From Brevibacterium album DSM 18261 (GTDB taxonomy: Bacteria > Actinomycetota > Actinomycetes > Actinomycetales > Brevibacteriaceae), in NCBI RefSeq assembly GCF_000426445.1, contig NZ_KE384526.1, positions 915,213 to 979,212 on the forward strand: a stretch of 64,000 bases of DNA, read 5' to 3'. A model generated the notes under the pieces. It did not search any database, was not told the DNA's origin, and worked only from the letters and a program-made list of their open reading frames with translations. Below are positions 1 through 7,859 of the stretch, one piece after another. Positions within the stretch are counted from its first letter, which is position 1. Each line of letters opens with the position of its first letter. Made by a program: the position numbers and the translations under genes.

Positions 1-86
1 AGTTCCTGCTCGTGTCTCACTGCACCTCGTTCAACGGCGGATCCGCCGACGCAGACTGAGACACGAGCGGAAACTGAGACCTCAGC
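1..86. repeat. Left copy of an 86-bp direct repeat containing an inverted repeat
   Basis: Ungapped match to 1457-1542, about 73 of 86 positions identical by hand count. Each copy has 17-nt complementary arms (here 2-18 and 58-74, two mismatches) around a 39-nt loop, so it can form a long hairpin. It lies just downstream of the ATPase gene stop (118), where it could serve as a terminator. The other copy lies on the far side of the ATPase gene. The window begins at the repeat edge, so the repeat may extend further left. Confidence 0.8.
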
Positions 87-117
87 GGGTACTCAGGGGC
101 AGACTAGACCGCAGAGG

Positions 118-1338
118 TCAGGTATGCCGCCCAGCGTCCTGGCGCCACTGCAGTATGACCTCCTGAGGGATCGTACGCCTCATGAAGCTGTCGAACGTCG
201 GCACCGTGAAAGCCGCATAGCCATGGTTGGGGGTGTAGAGAAGCCCCATATTGATCAGTTTTGCACGGGTGGGCCCCAGCTGTGAGGAATCTCGCTCCAT
301 CACCCTCGCCACGTCTGCGGCCTTCTGCGGCTCGGGGCCGAGCTCCGCCATCGCGCGCATATAGGCGGTCTCGAGAGGGGTCGCTCGGTCCAGCCTCACC
401 TTGAAGAATGAACTGTCCAGCTTCGCTACGTACGCTTCCTCTGCGATGTCGATGTCACGCTTCGTGATCCGATTGTTCTCAGCGACCGTCCATACTGCAT
501 AGCCGAGCTCCTGGATGAAGTACGGATACCCCTGAGTCAGCTCCACCGCACGATCGAGGGCGTCATCATCGAAAGAAACACCCTCTGCGGCAGCTGGGTC
601 AGCGAATGCCCGTCTGGCATCGTCATCACCGAGCTCGCCGATCACAGGGAACTTGAATAGCCGCTCGGCGTACGAGCGGGCATCCCCTGCGAGTTCAGCG
701 ATCTGGGGCAGCCCAGCCCCCACGAAGGTCAGCGGAAGCTTGAGCTGGACAGTCTTGTGGATCGCCTGAATGAGAGCCGAAAGCTGCTCGGTTCTGAGAA
801 ACTGGACTTCATCCACGGTCAGCACGATCCCCGTCGTTCTCTCCTTCGCCACATGACCGAGTTCAACCAGCACGTCCGTGAGATCCAGGCTGAGGTCACC
901 GTGGTCCGCAAGACCCTCCGCAGGATCGACCTGCAGGCTGGCGCCGACGGACCCATCAGGAGAGGCAGTGAGGGTGAAGGATGTGAGCACCGATGCGGCT
1001 CGCTTCGAGCGGGCCGTCCATCGTGCCCGCGGAGACATCGTCAGGAGGACGGTCCGCAACTTGCCGAACAGCACAGTTCTGAAATGCGCCTCGTCGTACT
1101 TACCTGCCTCGAGGTCGACGACCTGCCAATCCTGTTCGCGTGCGATCTCGCCGAGCCTGGTCAACAGCACAGTCTTGCCCACTCCACGAAGCCCGGTCGC
1201 GATCATCGACTGTTCAGACCGCCCACGAGCCAGACGGCCCAGGAGCACACTGAAGGCATCCAGCTGATCGTCGCGCCCTACGATCACTTCAGGAGTGGCA
1301 CCTGCGTTGGGGGTGTAGGGGTTGCTGAGCTGATCCAT
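118..1338 (-). CDS. AAA-family ATP-binding protein (orphan P-loop ATPase)
   Basis: A 406-aa P-loop ATPase. A Walker A motif GLRGVGKT is at residues 49-56, just after VIVGRDDQLDAF, the usual entry to the AAA_16/ORC-CDC6-like ATPase fold. A Walker B-like strand TGIVLTVDEVQFL lies near residue 170, and a winged-helix-like C-terminal region follows from about residue 320. Such ATPases are often associated with mobile or defence loci, but no partner toxin, nuclease or protease is visible in this window. The ATG at 1338 is preceded by a weak Shine-Dalgarno sequence and an AT-rich leader. Codon use is less GC-biased than in neighbouring genes, and the gene sits between two copies of an 86-bp repeat, so acquisition as a cassette is possible. 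The ATPase fold is well supported; the biological role is unknown. Confidence 0.75.
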   Translation of the reverse strand: MDQLSNPYTPNAGATPEVIVGRDDQLDAFSVLLGRLARGRSEQSMIATGLRGVGKTVLLTRLGEIAREQDWQVVDLEAGKYDEAHFRTVLFGKLRTVLLTMSPRARWTARSKRAASVLTSFTLTASPDGSVGASLQVDPAEGLADHGDLSLDLTDVLVELGHVAKERTTGIVLTVDEVQFLRTEQLSALIQAIHKTVQLKLPLTFVGAGLPQIAELAGDARSYAERLFKFPVIGELGDDDARRAFADPAAAEGVSFDDDALDRAVELTQGYPYFIQELGYAVWTVAENNRITKRDIDIAEEAYVAKLDSSFFKVRLDRATPLETAYMRAMAELGPEPQKAADVARVMERDSSQLGPTRAKLINMGLLYTPNHGYAAFTVPTFDSFMRRTIPQEVILQWRQDAGRHT

Positions 1339-1365
1339 GGAGCGAGATTACCATCTTTATCCTGT

Positions 1366-1384
1366 TTTATCTGCCTGAGATAAA
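1366..1384. promoter_or_regulatory. AT-rich palindrome upstream of the ATPase gene
   Basis: TTTATCT-GCCTG-AGATAAA is a perfect 7-bp dyad with a 5-nt centre, 28 bp upstream of the ATPase start. On the coding strand a second GATAAA follows shortly after, close to the start. The low-GC stretch of about 70 bp stands out strongly and probably holds the promoter; the dyad could be an autoregulatory operator. No clear -35/-10 pair could be assigned. Confidence 0.4.
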
Positions 1385-1456
1385 GTTCGGTAAATCCGAT
1401 AAGCAAGTGCTCCGTGCCAGCAGCCCTCGCTCAACGCCTGCGCTCGCTCGCGTCTC

Positions 1457-1542
1457 AGTTCCCGCTCATGTCTCACTGCATTTCGCTCAGAGGCGGAGTC
1501 CCCGACGCAGACCGAGACACGAGCGGGAACAGAGACCTCAGC
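1457..1542. repeat. Right copy of the 86-bp direct repeat
   Basis: This copy overlaps the stop codon (1538-1540) of the amphi-Trp gene. Its arms 1458-1474 and 1514-1530 are complementary with one mismatch in 17, a plausible terminator for that gene. The left copy also includes the counterpart of the sequence around the stop codon, which suggests a duplicated segment rather than two independent terminators. Confidence 0.8.
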
Positions 1543-1774
1543 CGCGCTTCCAGCTGAGGGAGACCTCGATCTCCGCAGTACCGTCGTCCTCGATCTCCAC
1601 CTCGTACTCGTAGGAGACCCGTGCGGGCACGCTCACCGTCACGTCCTTCTCCCCTTGGTGGACGGTCACGGAGTTCTGCCGCTCCAGCATGTCCGCGAGC
1701 GCACGCAGCTTGGCCGCGGCCTCCTCGCGGGAGAGGTCGGTCTCGGTCTCGTGTTCGTACAGCTCATCGCTCAT
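1538..1774 (-). CDS. Amphi-Trp domain-containing protein
   Basis: A 78-aa protein of the small amphi-Trp family. It has an N-terminal amphipathic helix (REEAAAKLRALADMLERQ) followed by alternating beta strands (NSVTVHQGEKDVTVSVPARV and SYEYEVEIEDDG) and ends in SLSWKRG. The family is widespread in actinobacteria and archaea and has no assigned biochemical role. The ATG at 1774 (MSDELYEH) is preferred over an in-frame TTG at 1786. The stop codon lies inside the right copy of the 86-bp repeat. Confidence 0.75.
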   Translation of the reverse strand: MSDELYEHETETDLSREEAAAKLRALADMLERQNSVTVHQGEKDVTVSVPARVSYEYEVEIEDDGTAEIEVSLSWKRG

Positions 1775-1981
1775 GGGCCGATTCAAGCACGCACGTCAAA
1801 CATCCACGGGGCATGATGGCCGGGCTCGCGGGATGAGGTGCACAGCACGGGCGACCGGCGCGGGCGGAGCGGGAAGCGCGCATGGCGGACAATTCGCTGC
1901 ACACGCCCAGCGGCGTCCAAGCCCCGCAGCAGCGCAGGCAGTTCAACTCCGAGGCGCGAAGGCCCCGGTCTCACTGCGCCG

Positions 1982-2401
1982 TCAGTGCCTCTCGCCGGTG
2001 AGCATGGTGAGCAGCAGGACGTTCGGGCCCGCGGCACCGCCCTCCTGGACGGAACCAGCCGGCTCTTCCGGGCAGTCCACGCGGTGTTCGACGTGCGCCC
2101 TGCAGTGCACGACCGTCCCCGGTGTCAGTACGGTCGTCTCACCCTCGCAGGTGAAGGTCAGCAGCCCGCTCAAGCACTGCACCGTGATGGGGTGAGCCGC
2201 CGTGTGCTCCGGCAGCGACTGCCCCGGAGCGAACGTGAACGCGATGAGGTTCGCGCCGTCGGCCTGCAGCAGCCGCTTCACCGAGGGCCGGCCGTTCCTC
2301 CGCTCCGGGTCCGCCGCCGGCGCGAGTGCGAGGACATCGAGCACGGCAGCACCCGGGCCCGACCCGTCGGGCGTCGTTCCGGCAAGCACGGCGTCATTCA
2401 T
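1982..2401 (-). CDS. Cupin domain-containing protein
   Basis: A 139-aa single-domain cupin. The first cupin motif is recognisable in FTFAPGQSLPEHTAAHPITV and continues as QCLSGLLTFTCEGETTVLTPGT. The second motif is degenerate: VVHCRAHVEHRVDC provides His residues where metal ligands usually sit. The start at MNDAVLAG (2401) is chosen because upstream residues are Arg/Pro-rich and do not resemble a cupin N-terminus. The gene follows the catabolic cluster on the same strand with a gap of 111 bp, so cotranscription is possible but not shown. The substrate cannot be inferred. Confidence 0.7.
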   Translation of the reverse strand: MNDAVLAGTTPDGSGPGAAVLDVLALAPAADPERRNGRPSVKRLLQADGANLIAFTFAPGQSLPEHTAAHPITVQCLSGLLTFTCEGETTVLTPGTVVHCRAHVEHRVDCPEEPAGSVQEGGAAGPNVLLLTMLTGERH

Positions 2402-2512
2402 GCAGACCACTCTCGCACGCGGCGTCCGGGGCACGGCGCGGGCCAGTCACTCCGCATGGAGCAGGCTCTTGCACACAGTCGTCTCCACGCCCACCTCAGA
2501 GCACACCGCGTG

Positions 2513-3478
2513 TCAGGACCGTGCCGCCGCCCCTGCAACCGCCTGACGGCACTCCTCCATCATCCGTGCGATGACCTCGGCACAGCTCGGGATGTCGTCG
2601 AAGAGGCCCAGCGCCTGGCTCGCGCAGATGAGGCCCGCCTCGCGATCCCCGCCGGCCAGCGCGTCCCGCCCGCGCAGGCCGGAGACGAGGTGCCGGATCC
2701 GCTCGAAGTCCCCGGGGAACACGTCCTCCGAGGCGGCGATCTCCTCCGTGACCGCGTTCCGCAGGAACCGCCCGGTGTTGCCGAAGGAGCGCTGGATGAG
2801 CTGCGTGTCGTAGATCGAGGTCGATGCGGCGAGTTCGGCCTTGAGCGCCTCGCTCACCGGTGACTCGCGGGTGAACATGAACCGCGTCCCCACATTCACC
2901 CCTTCGGCACCCAGCATCAGCGCCGCCGCCATCCCCCGCCCGTCGGCGATCCCGCCCGAGGCGAGCACCGGGACGCGCAGCGCACGCACCGCCGCGGGTA
3001 CCGCGACCATGAGTGGGGTGTCGTGCTCTCCGGGATGCCCGGCCGCCTCGAACCCGTCCATCGAGATCACGTCCGCCCCGTCGCGCTCGGCGGAGAGGGC
3101 GTGCCGCACCGTCGTGCACTTGTGGATCACCCTGATGCCGTGCGCCTTCAGCCTCGGGAGGAAGGGCCTCGGACTGTTCCCCGCCGTCTCGACGACAGGC
3201 ACGCATCCGGCGACGACCGCCTCGATCCATTCCCCGTACTCGTGCGAGACCTGCTGCGAGATCGAGATGTTCACGCCCACAGGCCTGCTCGTGAGCGTGC
3301 GCGCCCGCTCGATCTCGTCCAGCAGGTGCTCACCCGAATCGTGCAGGCGAGCGGTGATGAGCCCGAGGCCGCCCGCCTCGGACACAGCGGCGGCGAGGTC
3401 CGCCGTCCCCACCCACTGCATCCCGCCCTGCACAATCGGGTGCTCGATGCCCAGGGCCTCCGTGATCCGGGTTCTCAT
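2513..3478 (-). CDS. Nitronate monooxygenase-family flavoprotein (distal copy)
   Basis: A 321-aa FMN-binding TIM-barrel protein of the 2-nitropropane dioxygenase/FabK superfamily. It starts with the typical MRTRITEALGIEHPIVQGGM and carries the class motif ISMDGFEAAGHPGEHD with the active-site-region His. Phosphate-binding loops are seen at VLASGGIADGRG and LGAEGVNVGTRFMFTRES. It lies 73 bp downstream of the ABC binding-protein gene and is probably the last enzyme of the cluster. In steroid-degrading actinobacteria a paralogue, IpdC, acts on a CoA-thioester intermediate, so a CoA-ester oxidoreductase is more likely here than detoxification of nitronates. That is inferred from neighbours. It is a different subgroup from the second copy at 6832-7854. 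Confidence 0.8.
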   Translation of the reverse strand: MRTRITEALGIEHPIVQGGMQWVGTADLAAAVSEAGGLGLITARLHDSGEHLLDEIERARTLTSRPVGVNISISQQVSHEYGEWIEAVVAGCVPVVETAGNSPRPFLPRLKAHGIRVIHKCTTVRHALSAERDGADVISMDGFEAAGHPGEHDTPLMVAVPAAVRALRVPVLASGGIADGRGMAAALMLGAEGVNVGTRFMFTRESPVSEALKAELAASTSIYDTQLIQRSFGNTGRFLRNAVTEEIAASEDVFPGDFERIRHLVSGLRGRDALAGGDREAGLICASQALGLFDDIPSCAEVIARMMEECRQAVAGAAARS

Positions 3479-3551
3479 GGGTGCCGCCCGATCTGCCGCA
3501 TCCCACGGCGATGGCGTTCACATGCGTCTCCCCGGGCACCGCCCACGAGGA

Positions 3552-5102
3552 TCACTTCGTGACCGTGGCGGTCTTCCAGACGTAGGCCCCCTCGACCGGA
3601 GTCGTGAAGCCCTCGACGCCCTCGCCCATGCCCACGACGGAGTCCGGAGCGCAGATCGGGATGATCGGCGCGGCCTCCGCATAGGCCGCCCTCACGAGTG
3701 CCTGCAGCGCAGCACCCCCGTCCTCCTCCGGGAGCACGGAGCGCGCCTCCGTCAGGAGCTGCGCACCCTCGGGCACCTCATAGCCCTCGGTGGCCGGGGC
3801 ATCGCGCAAGAGGTATGCGGCCAGGTACGAGGTGGCATCCGGATCGGCGGTGCTCGCCGGCCCCACGTAGACCTCGTACTCGCTGTTGCGCACGGACGCG
3901 CCCGCCTGTGCCGAGTCCACGGCCTCGACGGACGATTCGACGCCCACCTGGGAGAGCTGGTCCTGCAGCACCTGCGCCAGCTCCTGGTACACCGAGATGT
4001 TCGCGGAGCTGATCGTCACGTTCAGGGGGTTCGAGGCACCGAAGCCCGCCTCCTCGAGCCCGGCCTCGGCCGCCGCCGGATCGTACAGCAGCCCCTCGTC
4101 CTCCTCCATGCCCTCGACGTGGCCCGGCAGTCCCTCGATATAGGGCTGCGCGGTGGGCTGGCACCTGCCACCCTGGAGGTTCTCGTTGATCGCATTGCGG
4201 TCGATCGCCTGGGACACCGCCCTCCGCACCACAGGATCGTCGAGCCCCTCCACCGAGGTGTTGAGATTCACGTGGTAGATGAGGTCGGTGGGGCCGCCCT
4301 CCGCCTTCGCCCCGCCGGCCTCGATCTCCGCGAGCTGCGAGGGCCGGAAGTTGCCCGCGTCCACCTCGCCGGAGGTGAGCGCACGCACCCGAGCGGAGTC
4401 GTCGACCACCGCCCGGATCGTGAGGTTCGGCGTCTTCACGTTCTCCGCGTCCCAGTAGCCGTCCCAGGTCTCGAGCCTCACCTCGTCGGGGCTGTGCGAC
4501 ACCACCTGATAGGGACCGGCGCCCACGGGGTTCTCACCCACATCACCGGTGAGCGAGGCCGGGCTGATCACCATGCCAGCCTCGGCGCCGAGCGCATTGA
4601 GGATGTGCGTCGACGGCGAGGAGAAGTTCAGCACCACCGTCGACTCGTCCGGCGTCTCCACCGATTCGACCGTCGCGAGGTCCGAGGCGATCGTGGACCC
4701 CTCCTCCATCGCGTGCTCGAGACTCGCCTTCACCGCCTCCGCGTTCATCTCCTCGCCGTCCTGGAAGGTGACTCCCTCCCTGAGGGTGAGCGTGAGGACG
4801 GTCGAGTCGTCGCTGAACTCCCATTCAGTCGCAAGCCCCGGCACGGCCTTGCCCTCGGCGTCCCAGGCGATGAGGGTGTCGTAGATCTGGCCGGTGTACT
4901 GCGGATCGTAGGTGCTGCCGGCGTGGGGATCGAGTGTGGAGGCGCGGTAGGACATCGCGACGGTGAGCGAGTCCGCGGTCTCGCCGCCTCCGGAGCCCGC
5001 TCCCGAACCGCCCCCGGAACCGCAGCCGGAGAGGAGGAGCCCGCCGGCGGCGAGCGCTGCGAGCGCGGCCCGCGAAATCGTGCGCGAGGTGCGTGCGTTC
5101 AT
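3552..5102 (-). CDS. ABC transporter substrate-binding lipoprotein, family 5 (peptide/nickel type)
   Basis: A 516-aa extracytoplasmic binding protein of the DppA/OppA type. The N-terminus has a positively charged start, a hydrophobic stretch and the lipobox LLLSGC, followed by a Gly/Ser-rich spacer, so it is predicted to be a lipoprotein. Family-5 features include LDPHAGSTYDPQYTGQIYDT, TLREGVTFQDGEEMNAEAVK and a C-terminal IIPICAPDSVVG. It belongs with the two permeases and two ATPases at the promoter-proximal end of the same strand, which lack their own binding protein. Because it is embedded among acyl-CoA genes, the ligand is more likely an organic acid or conjugate than a peptide; this is inference. 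The ATG at 5102 follows a strong AAGGAG. Confidence 0.88.
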   Translation of the reverse strand: MNARTSRTISRAALAALAAGGLLLSGCGSGGGSGAGSGGGETADSLTVAMSYRASTLDPHAGSTYDPQYTGQIYDTLIAWDAEGKAVPGLATEWEFSDDSTVLTLTLREGVTFQDGEEMNAEAVKASLEHAMEEGSTIASDLATVESVETPDESTVVLNFSSPSTHILNALGAEAGMVISPASLTGDVGENPVGAGPYQVVSHSPDEVRLETWDGYWDAENVKTPNLTIRAVVDDSARVRALTSGEVDAGNFRPSQLAEIEAGGAKAEGGPTDLIYHVNLNTSVEGLDDPVVRRAVSQAIDRNAINENLQGGRCQPTAQPYIEGLPGHVEGMEEDEGLLYDPAAAEAGLEEAGFGASNPLNVTISSANISVYQELAQVLQDQLSQVGVESSVEAVDSAQAGASVRNSEYEVYVGPASTADPDATSYLAAYLLRDAPATEGYEVPEGAQLLTEARSVLPEEDGGAALQALVRAAYAEAAPIIPICAPDSVVGMGEGVEGFTTPVEGAYVWKTATVTK

Positions 5103-5105
5103 GAG

Positions 5106-5121
5106 AGTACTCCTTCGTACT
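5106..5121 (-). promoter_or_regulatory. Shine-Dalgarno of the binding-protein gene inside a small hairpin
   Basis: On the coding strand the sequence is AGTAC-GAAGGA-GTACT, so the AAGGAG core lies mostly in the loop of a 5-bp stem a few bases before the ATG at 5102. The stem is weak and its effect on translation is unknown; the loop position would leave the ribosome-binding site accessible. Confidence 0.4.
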
Positions 5122-5142
5122 GGTTCGCTCCCGGTGCCGTAC

Positions 5143-5216
5143 CGGGATCTCGATCCCGACGAGCCGCCGGAATCCTGCTCCGGCAGCCGTCGGGATCCTG
5201 CTCCGTCGGCTGCCGG
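5143..5216 (-). terminator. Two hairpins between the acyl-CoA ligase and binding-protein genes
   Basis: One is a perfect 10-bp stem (5180-5189 with 5207-5216, 17-nt loop) just after the ligase stop codon. The second is CGGGATC-TC-GATCCCG at 5143-5158. No U-tract follows. They could be a leaky terminator or a processing site that sets the level of the binding protein relative to the enzymes. Confidence 0.45.
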
Positions 5217-5220
5217 GATA

Positions 5221-6777
5221 TCAGGCCTCCGGCCATGTCCGGAGCGCCTTCTTGTTGAGCTTGCCGAGCTGCGTCACGGGCAGCTCGTCGATGAAATGGA
5301 CGGTCTTGGGCGTCTGGATGGGTCCCTTCCTCTCCCGCACATGGCGGATGACGGTCTCCTCCGTGAGCGAGGCGCCCTCCCGGAGGACGAGGTAGGCGGT
5401 GACGGACTCGCCCCATTTCTCGTCCGGACGCCCGACGACGGCACAGGAGCTCACCTCCGCGAGCTCGGAGATCGCATCCTCGACCTCGCTCGGATAGACG
5501 TTGAAGCCGCCGGAGATGATCATGTCCTTCCGCCGGTCGACCAGCGTGACGTAGCCGCCCTCGTCCATGAAGCCCATGTCGTCCGTGTGCAGCCACCCCC
5601 CGCGCAGCGCGTGCGCCGTGAGATCCGGTCGCTTCCAGTAGCCGGGCATGACCATGGGCCCGCGGAGGCAGAGCTCCCCCACCTCGCCGAGATCCGCCTC
5701 GGTGCCGTCCTCGCGGAGGATCTTCGCGACGACGCCGGGAGTGGGCCTGCCCGCGGAGGCGAGCAGGTCCGGCCGGTCGAGCCGGTGGTCCTCGCGCCCG
5801 AGCCGGAGGATGCCGACGCCGGCCTCGGTCTGCCCGTAGCCCTGGACGAAGACCTGCCCGAACCGCTCGATCGCCTCCGCCAGCCGGGTGGGCGACATGG
5901 GCGCGGCCCCGTAGACGAACTCCTCGATGCTGGAGACATCGGTGCCCGGATGGTCCCGCAGATGGTCGAGCAGCACGTAGATCATCGTGGGGACGAGGAA
6001 GGCGTTGGTCACCCGGTGCTCGGCCACGAGCCGTAGGAACTCCTCCGGATCGAAGCCGTCCGTGAGGACCACGGAGCCTCCGCGCATGAGCATCGGCCCG
6101 ATCTGACTGCCGCCTGCATGGCTGATGGGCGTGGCGATGAGCAGCTTCTGCGGGAGCGCACCCGGAGGGCGGTCTCCCGCCCCCGCGCTGATCGACTGGG
6201 TGTAGGAGGTGCCGAAGACCGTATGCGGGACTCCTTTGGGCCGCCCCGTCGTCCCCCCGGTGTAGAAGATCGACTCGATGTCCCCTCCGCGCACCAGTGC
6301 CGGCGGCACGTCTGCGGACGACTGCTCGGCCGCGGCGGCGAGGAGATCGTCCGCGTCCCCGTCCTCACCGAGGGAGAGGAGCCGGAGCCCCGGACGGCTC
6401 TCCCGGAGCTCTGCGGCGCGCACGCTGAAATGACGCGGGTCGTAGACGAGGACGTCGATCTCCGCATCGTCGAGCACGAAGAGATGGTCGTCGAGCGAGC
6501 CCATGGGATGGAGCGGCGTATAGCGCACGCCCATGTGCCTCACCGCGAGCTGCGTGAGATAGGTCTCGGGCATGTTCCTGCTGAGCACGGCCAGCGCCAT
6601 GCCCTGGTGCACACCGCGGGCCTGCAGCACCCGGACGATCCGGTTGACGAGCGCGACGCACTCGCGCGCCGTGAGCACCCGTGAGCCGTGACGGAAGACG
6701 ATCTCGTCGCCCCTGAACCTCAGAGCGCGCAGCGGCCCCGTCTCAGCGGCGATGTCCTCCTGCGTATCGAACTTCAC
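5221..6777 (-). CDS. AMP-dependent acyl-CoA ligase (FadD-type)
   Basis: A 518-aa member of the ANL superfamily that would activate a carboxylic acid to its CoA thioester. Motif A3 is SIFYTGGTTGRPKGV, A5 is GYGQTEAG, the hinge region is GWLHTDDMGFMDEGG with DRRKDMIISGG, and the catalytic lysine region is TQLGKLNKKALR near the C-terminus. The length is normal for FadD3-like enzymes. GTG at 6777 is the likely start, with GGGAG about 8 nt upstream. It lies 54 bp after the second nitronate monooxygenase gene, so it supplies the entry step for the beta-oxidation-like enzymes beside it. The substrate is not predictable from motifs; a polycyclic, aromatic or branched acid is as likely as a fatty acid. 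Confidence 0.88.
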   Translation of the reverse strand: MKFDTQEDIAAETGPLRALRFRGDEIVFRHGSRVLTARECVALVNRIVRVLQARGVHQGMALAVLSRNMPETYLTQLAVRHMGVRYTPLHPMGSLDDHLFVLDDAEIDVLVYDPRHFSVRAAELRESRPGLRLLSLGEDGDADDLLAAAAEQSSADVPPALVRGGDIESIFYTGGTTGRPKGVPHTVFGTSYTQSISAGAGDRPPGALPQKLLIATPISHAGGSQIGPMLMRGGSVVLTDGFDPEEFLRLVAEHRVTNAFLVPTMIYVLLDHLRDHPGTDVSSIEEFVYGAAPMSPTRLAEAIERFGQVFVQGYGQTEAGVGILRLGREDHRLDRPDLLASAGRPTPGVVAKILREDGTEADLGEVGELCLRGPMVMPGYWKRPDLTAHALRGGWLHTDDMGFMDEGGYVTLVDRRKDMIISGGFNVYPSEVEDAISELAEVSSCAVVGRPDEKWGESVTAYLVLREGASLTEETVIRHVRERKGPIQTPKTVHFIDELPVTQLGKLNKKALRTWPEA

Positions 6778-6831
6778 TTCTCGTGCTCCCTTCCTGCCGT
6801 CTGCCCTGCGATTCCCAGCCCCGCGGACCCG

Positions 6832-7854
6832 TCACGCGGCCGCGTACTCACCTGCGAGCCTCTCGATCACCGCGCGCGCCGGGACGACGCCGGAGACGCC
6901 GCTCACCGAGTGCCCCGCACTCCAGATGTCCTTCCAGCGGCGCGGCCTGCCGGTGTCCAGATCCCCTTCCGCGGTGCGCTCCTCCGCACGCCCGGAGCCC
7001 CCGTAGCGGGCCCGCGCCGCGGCGAGGTCCGCATTGTGCTCGAGGCTCTCCGGATCGAGACCCACCGCGCGGATCGAGGGCACGAGGAAGTTCGCATTCA
7101 ATCCCGTGAAGGCACGGGTGAGGAGCACATCGTCCATCGTGGACTCCACGACCATGTCCTTGTAGCCGTCCTGCGCCATGCTCTCCCGGGTCGCGATGAA
7201 GGCCGTCCCGATATAGCCGAGGTCCGCGCCGAGCGTCCGCGCCGCACGCAGCGCGGTCCCGTCACTCATCCCGCCGGCGAGCGCGATGGCACCATCGAAG
7301 AACTGCCTCACCTGACGGACGAAGGCGAAGGGGTTGAGCCAGCCGGTGTTGCCGCCCGCTCCCGCCGTGAGGAGCACGAGCCCGTCCGCACCGGCCTCCA
7401 CCGCCTGCCTGGCATGCCGCACCGTCGCCACATCGGCGAACACGAACACCCCCGCCTCGTGGAGGGCCGGGAGCACCGGTGCGGGCGAGCCCACGCTCGT
7501 GATCACCATCTCCACCCGGTGCTCGAGCAGGATCTCCACCTCCTCCGCGATGCCGGGTCTGCGCATGATGAGGTTGGGGCAGTAGGGGGCATCGTCCTCG
7601 GTGAGGGTCTCATCGAGTTCGTCGAGCCAGTCGCCGAGGGCCTCGGGCGGACGCGGATTCACCGTGGGGAAGGCCCCGATCGCACCGGCCCGGCACACCT
7701 CCCGCACGAGCTCCGTCCCGGAGACGCGCAGCATGGGCGCGGCGATCGCGGGCAGCCGCAGCCTTCGCGCGAGGTGCGCGGGCAGCCGCTCGCGCATCGC
7801 CCCGCCCGCGGTTCCCGCCTCCGCGCCCGCTCCTGCGGCGGTTCGGCCGGTCAT
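6832..7854 (-). CDS. Nitronate monooxygenase-family flavoprotein (IpdC-like candidate)
   Basis: A 340-aa FMN TIM-barrel protein. It begins with an Ala/Gly-rich segment, then LARRLRLPAIAAPMLRVSG. The phosphate-binding region LTAGAGGNTGWLNPFAF and the glycine-rich IALAGGMSDGTALRA with LGADLGYIGTAFIATRES identify the fold. This subgroup has LLTAGAGG where the distal copy has the GHPGEHD-type motif. It follows the enoyl-CoA hydratase directly: the ATG at 7854 is 5 nt after that stop codon, and an alternative GTG at 7863 would overlap the TGA. A role on a CoA-ester intermediate, by analogy with IpdC in the steroid CD-ring pathway, is inferred from context; alignment is needed to assign it. Confidence 0.8.
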   Translation of the reverse strand: MTGRTAAGAGAEAGTAGGAMRERLPAHLARRLRLPAIAAPMLRVSGTELVREVCRAGAIGAFPTVNPRPPEALGDWLDELDETLTEDDAPYCPNLIMRRPGIAEEVEILLEHRVEMVITSVGSPAPVLPALHEAGVFVFADVATVRHARQAVEAGADGLVLLTAGAGGNTGWLNPFAFVRQVRQFFDGAIALAGGMSDGTALRAARTLGADLGYIGTAFIATRESMAQDGYKDMVVESTMDDVLLTRAFTGLNANFLVPSIRAVGLDPESLEHNADLAAARARYGGSGRAEERTAEGDLDTGRPRRWKDIWSAGHSVSGVSGVVPARAVIERLAGEYAAA

Positions 7855-7859
7855 GGCGC

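Noticed and set aside
118..1542. Insertion sequence or transposon
   Set aside because: The ATPase is not a transposase. The flanking copies are direct, not terminal inverted, repeats relative to each other, and no short target duplication is visible.
2841..5258. Plus-strand open frame of about 800 codons
   Set aside because: It is antisense to the nitronate monooxygenase-type and binding-protein genes, Arg/Leu-rich and without motifs.
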